NCBI GenBank assembly: GCA_045659745.1 | Contig: JAZRCL010000051.1 | Span: 1-45,604 of the forward strand | DNA: 45,604 nt | Source: SVTX01 sp045659745 | GTDB taxonomy: Bacteria; Bacillota; Clostridia; Oscillospirales; CAG-272 | Reading direction: 5' to 3' | Shown: piece by piece, positions 41,184-45,604 of the stretch | Layout: every line of letters begins with the position of its first letter | How positions within the stretch are numbered: position 1 is the stretch's first letter | Notes under the pieces: generated by a model | Database searches by the model: none | Told to the model about the DNA's origin: nothing | What the model saw: the letters and a program-made list of their open reading frames with translations, nothing else | Translations under genes and position numbers: made by a program

Positions 41184-43088
41184 TTATCTTTTCTTTTTGG
41201 AAAGAACAACGCCTGCCGCAATAGCGGTGACAAGTCCGATAAGGGAAATGCTTACGGTCGATTCGCAGCCGCCGTTTGTTTGATCAGGCGGGTTTGTTGC
41301 GCCGCTATTTTCTTCGGTGTTGATATCCGAATCGTTATTTGAACCGCTGTCCGAGCCGAGCTTGGGAATTGAATCCAACTGCTCCTCGCCGCAGACCTCA
41401 CATATACTCTTTGAAATTCCGGCGCTATCCTCGGTTGCGGGTACTATTATCTCGGGATCTCCAAAGCTGTGACCTGAAACAGGGAGGGCAGTACCGACCA
41501 CGAGCATCTTTCCGCAATCCGCACAAACCTTATCTCCACTATATCCGTCTTCTGTACAACTGGGCTTAGCACCCGAGATAACAGTGTTTTCATGGGTGCA
41601 GGGAGTTGTAGGCTTTTCTGTAGGAGTTTCTGTAGGGGCTTCTGTGGGAGTATTTGTGGGTGTTTCGGTCGGAGTTTCTGTGGGCGTTTCCGTAGGAGTG
41701 GTTGTGGGAGTCTCTGTGGGAGTCTCCGTAGGCTTTTCAGTGGGGGTTGTAGGAGTTTCTACTGCTACGCACTGTACGTAAACTCCTTTGTCGTTGTTGG
41801 TAGCCATTTCTATGGTTCCATAGTAGTTTTTAATATATCCATGCGCAGTAATTTTATCTCCAACCTTAAATCCGGTGATTCCATTACTCATATTTATCGT
41901 GTAAATGAGGAAATCAGTTTTACCGTCGCTGATATGTACCTCTTTATAATAGCTGCCCGTCTGACCGATAGACGTTACTGTGCCACTTACATAGAAGGGG
42001 TTAGTTGAGGTCTGCCCCTCTGCAAGATTTGCGTTGGCAGCGACAGCCTCGCTTGTAGTAAGGGGAGACTGGAGAGTTCCGTAGTTAGTATCCGTAGGCT
42101 TTTCGGTGGGCTTTTCTGTAGGCTTTTCCGTAGGAGTTTCAGAGGGTTTTTCGGTAGGATCTGTCGAGGGCTTTTGCGTGGGTGTTGTAGAGCCGTTGCT
42201 CATAGCCTCACCGGAGGGTGTCACCATATCATCGGGAACTTCCTCGCCGAAAAGTGTCCATGCAAGCTCGGGATAGTCGATAAATACGTTTCTGTTACCC
42301 TGAATGTTCTGAACGACCTCATTACGTCCCATTTCCCAGGTGTCAACAGGGTCAAGCTCGCACCATGCAAGAAGAACGTCAACACTTTCAAACACCTTTG
42401 TGATACTGGTTGCGCCCCAATCTGATCCCCATCTTACGTAAACGTACAGACAGATTCTTGCAACGTCACCCTTAACGTTATCAAGGGGCTCAAAATATGT
42501 GGAGTTGTATGTTCCTCCAAGATATCCGCTTGCGGGATTAGAACCGTATTTTTCTGTTCCGCCATTCGAATTTCCGTATTTTTTATTACCTCTGGAGCTA
42601 TTGACCGAAGCATCAGATGGACGTATATGGTGCAGATCCGCGCCGCCGCCCTTTGTTGAATTGCCACCGAGGGATTTAGGCCAAACGTGCTCGCGGTTCC
42701 AACCGTTCCACTGATTCATAGTTGCGCTGTAGCTTGTGTAGATAAGAGACACTCTCTGATCTCCGTTTTCACAGTCTGTACGGTTAGCTTTAAAATGACA
42801 GTCATCGTAAGATGATACGTATGTATGAGTAGACCTCATAAGAGTTTGGAGGGAGGAGTATAACGATGACGACGAAAGGCTTGAGAGATTGTCGTAGGTA
42901 TAGCTACCTGAATAATAATCTGCAGCGCTTGTTCCGACAAGCGAGGTGCAAATAACATCTCTTTGACCGGAGTTGTAATCCTTTGAATAAGACGAGGGCT
43001 GTGTGGATGCAAATATCGGAATTATGCTTCCGATAAGAAGAAAAACTACCAACAGCGTGGCTACGGTATACTTCAGGAATCTTTTCAT
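41184..43088 (-). CDS. Secreted EndoI-family nuclease with OB-fold and Cys-rich modules
   Basis: The 634-residue product has a signal peptide (residues 1-28) and an endonuclease I domain with WNREHVWPKS (131-139) and DLHHIRPSDA (151-160). A Pro-Thr-rich linker (PTEKPTE) and an OB-fold-like domain follow (about 345-455, with VSGTVTSIG and KVGDKITAHGYI), as in YhcR-like secreted nucleases. A second PTETPTE repeat linker, a CxxCG module (CADCGKM and CEVCGEE) and a C-terminal membrane helix ending KKKR complete it. It probably degrades extracellular DNA or RNA for nutrition while tethered at the surface. The ATG at 43088 follows GGAGG; a longer frame starts 17 codons upstream in the leader. Confidence 0.92.
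   Translation of the reverse strand: MKRFLKYTVATLLVVFLLIGSIIPIFASTQPSSYSKDYNSGQRDVICTSLVGTSAADYYSGSYTYDNLSSLSSSSLYSSLQTLMRSTHTYVSSYDDCHFKANRTDCENGDQRVSLIYTSYSATMNQWNGWNREHVWPKSLGGNSTKGGGADLHHIRPSDASVNSSRGNKKYGNSNGGTEKYGSNPASGYLGGTYNSTYFEPLDNVKGDVARICLYVYVRWGSDWGATSITKVFESVDVLLAWCELDPVDTWEMGRNEVVQNIQGNRNVFIDYPELAWTLFGEEVPDDMVTPSGEAMSNGSTTPTQKPSTDPTEKPSETPTEKPTEKPTEKPTDTNYGTLQSPLTTSEAVAANANLAEGQTSTNPFYVSGTVTSIGQTGSYYKEVHISDGKTDFLIYTINMSNGITGFKVGDKITAHGYIKNYYGTIEMATNNDKGVYVQCVAVETPTTPTEKPTETPTETPTTTPTETPTETPTETPTNTPTEAPTETPTEKPTTPCTHENTVISGAKPSCTEDGYSGDKVCADCGKMLVVGTALPVSGHSFGDPEIIVPATEDSAGISKSICEVCGEEQLDSIPKLGSDSGSNNDSDINTEENSGATNPPDQTNGGCESTVSISLIGLVTAIAAGVVLSKKKR
41600..41755. repeat. 12-bp tandem repeats encoding the Pro-Thr linker
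   Basis: Degenerate 12-bp units encode PTET/PTEK on the minus strand. A shorter second tract lies at about 42085-42180. Such low-complexity linkers vary in length between strains through slippage. Confidence 0.75.
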
Positions 43089-43137
43089 AACGTCCTCCAT
43101 AACTTTAACATATTTTTGGTATAGCATTAATAATAAC

Positions 43138-43166
43138 ATTATACCATATTTTTATTGCCTTTGCAA
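43138..43166 (-). promoter_or_regulatory. Promoter of the nuclease gene
   Basis: On the minus strand, TTGCAA (43166-43161) and TATAAT (43143-43138) have a 17-bp spacer. Confidence 0.75.
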
Positions 43167-43248
43167 TAGCATAAATACTATTTTCATACAATATTCATGA
43201 AATTTCGTCTTTTAGCCACAAAATAAAAAACTCAAGAGTAAAATAAAA

Positions 43249-43276
43249 ACTCCCCCTTGTAAACACAAGGGGGAGT
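43249..43276 (-). terminator. Terminator of the LRR gene
   Basis: 12-bp perfect arms (43249-43260, 43265-43276), with TTTTTATTTT following on the minus strand. Confidence 0.85.
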
Positions 43277-43290
43277 GAATATCTGATATA

Positions 43291-43965
43291 TCAGGATACC
43301 TTGAATTGTTCAAAGTTAAATCCGCTTTCATAAAAAGCAGCCGAGTTGACTATAACCGCACGACTGAGTCGCATACCCTCAAGGGAAATGCAGTAAGCAA
43401 AGGCATACTCGTCGATATACTTAAGATTTGCGGGTAGAACCACTCGCTTGAGATTCATACAAGCATTAAACGTGCTATTGCTTATCTCGCGAAGTCTTGC
43501 GGGGAGTGTTGCGCTCTCAAGATTTTTGCATCCCTCAAATACACCCGTTCCCATAAAAAACAAGCTGTCGGGAAGAATTATATCTCTGATAGCTATGCAG
43601 TAGGAAAACGCTTTATCCTCAATGGACTCAAGACGCTTTGAAAGGGAAATGCGAGATAGCTTCTTACAACCCATAAATGCGCGTTCCTCAATAAATACCA
43701 CGCCGGGAGCGATAATGCTCTCGAGGTCGGAGCACCAAGCAAACGCATAAGCGCCAATAGTGTTTACGGTAGCAGGGAGATTTATAGACTCAATTCCGTC
43801 GCATCTGAAGAAAGCCTTTTCAGATACACCTACGACGATTCTGCCGTCGGGAAGCTTGTCCGGTATTACGATATTTGTGTCTGTGCAAAAGCCTATGCCG
43901 TTTACAAGCACGGTGGTCTGACTGTCCTTGACGTACTCAAGTCCTACTGAAAACTTAATATCCAA
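43291..43965 (-). CDS. BspA-type leucine-rich-repeat protein, no signal peptide
   Basis: The 224-residue product consists mainly of about six LRR_5 (BspA/TpLRR) repeats with the pattern I...AF..C..L..I.LP, from about residue 50 to 215. The start is placed at TTG 43965, ten bases after AAAGGAG. A longer frame to ATG 44052 would contain its own consensus promoter (44018-44046) and is therefore rejected. No signal peptide, anchor or transmembrane helix is visible, although most relatives are secreted adhesins, so this may be a cytoplasmic or non-classically exported LRR protein. Confidence 0.8.
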   Translation of the reverse strand: MDIKFSVGLEYVKDSQTTVLVNGIGFCTDTNIVIPDKLPDGRIVVGVSEKAFFRCDGIESINLPATVNTIGAYAFAWCSDLESIIAPGVVFIEERAFMGCKKLSRISLSKRLESIEDKAFSYCIAIRDIILPDSLFFMGTGVFEGCKNLESATLPARLREISNSTFNACMNLKRVVLPANLKYIDEYAFAYCISLEGMRLSRAVIVNSAAFYESGFNFEQFKVS

Positions 43966-44017
43966 CCAAAACACGCTCCTTTCTGCCTCGGTATCCAAAA
44001 ATCGCTTTGGTACAGTT

Positions 44018-44046
44018 ATTTTACACCTCTTTCGATGTTTTGTCAA
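44018..44046 (-). promoter_or_regulatory. Promoter of the LRR gene
   Basis: On the minus strand, TTGACA (44046-44041) and TAAAAT (44023-44018) are 17 bp apart. This fixes the start codon downstream at TTG 43965. Confidence 0.75.
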
Positions 44047-44169
44047 GTCCAACTTTGTAAATATTTATATGTGCGTGCAAAAGACTGTCTATTTTACTCA
44101 ATTGTACAAGCCTTACCTTGATAAATAATATGGAATATATTTGAGAAATATTCCCGAAAATTTGTTTTA

Positions 44170-44201
44170 TTAACTTTGCGTTAATTATTTATTGTTATAA
44201 T
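44170..44201 (+). promoter_or_regulatory. Weak promoter and small dyad upstream of dut
   Basis: TATAAT lies at 44196-44201, but the -35 position has no good match (CTTTGC at 16 bp). A TTAAC-TTTGC-GTTAA dyad (44170-44184) covers the -35 region. The rest of 44053-44169 is AT-rich with nothing further recognised. Confidence 0.35.
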
Positions 44202-44238
44202 TATCATGTATATTTGTATTTTAAGAGAGGATCACTCT

Positions 44239-44682
44239 ATGAAAACGACTGTTAAAGTAAAAAAGCTTTCGGATAAAGCTATTATTCCAACATACGGAAC
44301 GGAATTTTCTGCAGGAGCAGACATTTATGCTCTTCTTGACGAACCCGTGACCATCGCTCCAGGTGAGACCAAGCTCATTCACACAGGTCTTGCTTTCGCT
44401 ATTCCCGAGGGACTTGTAGGACTTAATTTCGCGCGCAGTGGAATGGCAACCAAGCGCGGACTTGCACCTGCAAATAAGGTCGGTGTTATTGATAGTGACT
44501 ACCGCGGAGAAGTTATGGTGGCACTTTACAATCAGGGAGACGTGCCTCAAATTGTTGAGCACGGCGACAGAATAGCGCAAATGGTGTTCGTTCCTTACTA
44601 TATGGCAGAGTTTATCGAGTGCGATGAGTTGGATAAGACTGTGCGCGGCGAGGGTGGATTCGGCTCTACGGGAACAAAATAA
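44239..44682 (+). CDS. dut: Deoxyuridine 5'-triphosphate nucleotidohydrolase (dUTPase)
   Basis: The 147-residue trimeric-type dUTPase shows all five motifs: EFSAGADIYA, ARSGMA, GVIDSDYRGEVMV, GDRIAQMVF and EGGFGSTG. It hydrolyses dUTP to dUMP, keeping uracil out of DNA and supplying thymidylate synthesis. The ATG at 44239 follows GAGGA; a frame 11 codons longer lacks a site. The COG0523 GTPase starts 33 bp later, so the two probably share a transcript. Confidence 0.96.
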   Translation: MKTTVKVKKLSDKAIIPTYGTEFSAGADIYALLDEPVTIAPGETKLIHTGLAFAIPEGLVGLNFARSGMATKRGLAPANKVGVIDSDYRGEVMVALYNQGDVPQIVEHGDRIAQMVFVPYYMAEFIECDELDKTVRGEGGFGSTGTK

Positions 44683-44715
44683 TAAACGTTTACATAAATC
44701 AGAAAGGCAAACAAA

Positions 44716-45604
44716 ATGACGAAGATTGACATTTTCTCCGGATTTCTCGGAGCGGGTAAAACAACTCTTATAAAAAAGCTTATTGAGGAAGCCTACAAGG
44801 GCGAAAAGCTCGTGCTTATTGAAAACGAGTTTGGCGAGATAGGCATTGACGGCGGATTTTTGGCTGAAGCGGGAGTGCAGATAAACGAGATGAACTCAGG
44901 CTGTATCTGTTGCTCTCTCGTTGGAGACTTCTCCGAGGCGCTCAAAAAGGTTATAAGCGAATATCACCCCGACAGAGTGCTTATCGAGCCCTCGGGCGTA
45001 GGTAAGCTTTCCGACGTTATTAAGGCAGTACAGAACGCAGACACCGAAGGTGCGGTGCTTGGCGGCTTTACGACTGTGGTTGACGCAAACAAGTGCAAGA
45101 TGTACATGAAGAACTTTGGCGAGTTTTTCAACGACCAGGTTGAGCATGCGGGCTGTATCATCTTCAGCCATACCGACACGGCAAGCGAGAAAAAGATAAA
45201 TGAATCAGTAGCTCTTATCCGCGAGCATAACCCCAATGCTGTTATAGTCACAACTCCTTGGGGACAGCTTTCGGGCGCGCAGCTTCTTGAGGCTATGGAG
45301 CGCAAGGACACTCTTGCCGCAGAGCTTGAAAAGCTTGAGCATGAACACCATCACCACCACGATCACGACGAGTGTTGTCACGAGCATCACCACCACGATC
45401 ACGACGAGTGTTGTCACGAGCATCACCACCATGATCACGACGAGTGTTGTCACGAGCATCACCATCACGATCACGATGAGTGTTGTCACGAGCATCACCA
45501 CGGTCACGACGAGTGCTGCCATGAGCATCATCACCACGATCACGACGAGTGCTGCCATGAGCATCATCACCACGATCACGACGAGTGCTGCCATGAGCAT
45601 CATC
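44716..45604 (+). CDS. COG0523 (CobW/YjiA-type) G3E GTPase with a His/Cys-repeat tail, partial
   Basis: At least 296 codons are open to the window edge. The N-terminal G3E GTPase has Walker A SGFLGAGKTT, ENEFGEIGID, the metal-binding CxCC motif GCICC (about residues 62-66) and IEPSGVG. SHTD replaces the usual NKxD guanine-specificity motif (about 152-155), a possible change in nucleotide preference. From about residue 209 the protein becomes repeats of HEHHHHDHDECC. COG0523 proteins are metallochaperones or insertases for zinc, cobalt or nitrile hydratase metal. The canonical C-terminal CobW domain has not appeared before the repeats and may follow outside the window or be lost. AAAGGC precedes the ATG. 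Confidence 0.9.
   Translation, partial: MTKIDIFSGFLGAGKTTLIKKLIEEAYKGEKLVLIENEFGEIGIDGGFLAEAGVQINEMNSGCICCSLVGDFSEALKKVISEYHPDRVLIEPSGVGKLSDVIKAVQNADTEGAVLGGFTTVVDANKCKMYMKNFGEFFNDQVEHAGCIIFSHTDTASEKKINESVALIREHNPNAVIVTTPWGQLSGAQLLEAMERKDTLAAELEKLEHEHHHHHDHDECCHEHHHHDHDECCHEHHHHDHDECCHEHHHHDHDECCHEHHHGHDECCHEHHHHDHDECCHEHHHHDHDECCHEHH
45340..45604 (+). repeat. 36-bp tandem repeat encoding a 12-residue His/Asp/Cys unit
   Basis: There are seven complete units and the start of an eighth. Unit 1 (45340-45378) has one extra His, unit 5 (45487-45519) is 33 bp with Gly for His-Asp, and the others are 36 bp. The first four use TGT-TGT for the Cys pair and units 5-7 use TGC-TGC, so two blocks have been amplified separately. 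The array continues past the window edge. Confidence 0.95.

Noticed and set aside
41584..41781. VGVSVGVSVG-type open frame on the plus strand
   Set aside because: It is the complement of the PTETPTE linker of the nuclease gene.
43966..44052. 30-codon N-terminal extension of the LRR protein
   Set aside because: The extension contains a TTGACA-17-TAAAAT promoter, and a good ribosome binding site serves the internal TTG.
45205..45603. Hydrophobic open frame on the minus strand at the right edge
   Set aside because: Its MMLMAALVVIVV-like repeats are the complement of the His/Cys repeat codons of the GTPase gene.

Overview
The window is a chromosomal segment of a low-to-middle GC, endospore-forming member of the Clostridia (Bacillota), probably an uncultured gut-type lineage. 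The evidence is spoIVA, a PolC-type replicative polymerase, the Firmicutes gene order pyrH-frr-uppS-cdsA-dxr-rseP-(ispG)-polC, a T-box leader on thrS, a UgpC/MsmK-type sugar ATPase, meso-diaminopimelate dehydrogenase, and SigA promoters with 17-bp spacers and AGGAGG-like ribosome binding sites. Genus cannot be read from the sequence. Family assignments rest on motifs and remembered homologues; no database search was run.

Layout. 1-330: decayed tRNA-like repeats. 418-2377: an MFS permease convergent with pnuC, which has a structured leader. 2637-5284: ddh and a two-domain cyclophilin lipoprotein. 5321-6703: radA (minus), divergent from spoIVA (6897-8375). 8426-13758: a minus-strand block with a lipoprotein, a one-TM protein, murA, a DUF3810-like membrane metallopeptidase and an RluA-type pseudouridine synthase. 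13906-15219: an SLH surface protein. 15266-17713: a MutS-like ATPase and a PHP phosphoesterase (minus). 17849-25739: a shortened uronate-isomerase-like protein, a small membrane protein, a D-2-hydroxyacid dehydrogenase, an RsuA-type pseudouridine synthase with tex, ugpC, and an XRE regulator with a lipoprotein. 25772-27025: glyA (minus). 27290-29946: mgsA, T-box, thrS. 30084-41110: the pyrH-to-polC operon. 41184-43965: a secreted nuclease and a BspA-type LRR protein (minus). 44239-45604: dut and a COG0523 GTPase that runs off the window.

The strongest anomalies are these. (1) thrS carries an in-frame UGA at codon 426 where homologues, as remembered, have Trp; the rest of the gene is intact and UGA serves as a normal stop elsewhere in the window. 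(2) The terminal COG0523 GTPase carries at least seven tandem copies of a 12-residue His/Asp/Cys-Cys repeat. (3) About 550 bp upstream of murA contain a phased cluster of TGTCGT motifs. (4) pnuC has a structured leader that I cannot assign to a riboswitch class. (5) A 291-residue protein looks like a uronate isomerase without its metal-binding strand. Several promoters also have perfect dyads between or just after their -35/-10 boxes.

Most transcription units end in perfect inverted repeats flanked by A- and T-runs. Many of these lie between convergent genes and can serve both strands. Nothing in the window looks like a phage, an insertion sequence with a transposase, a CRISPR array or an rRNA gene.
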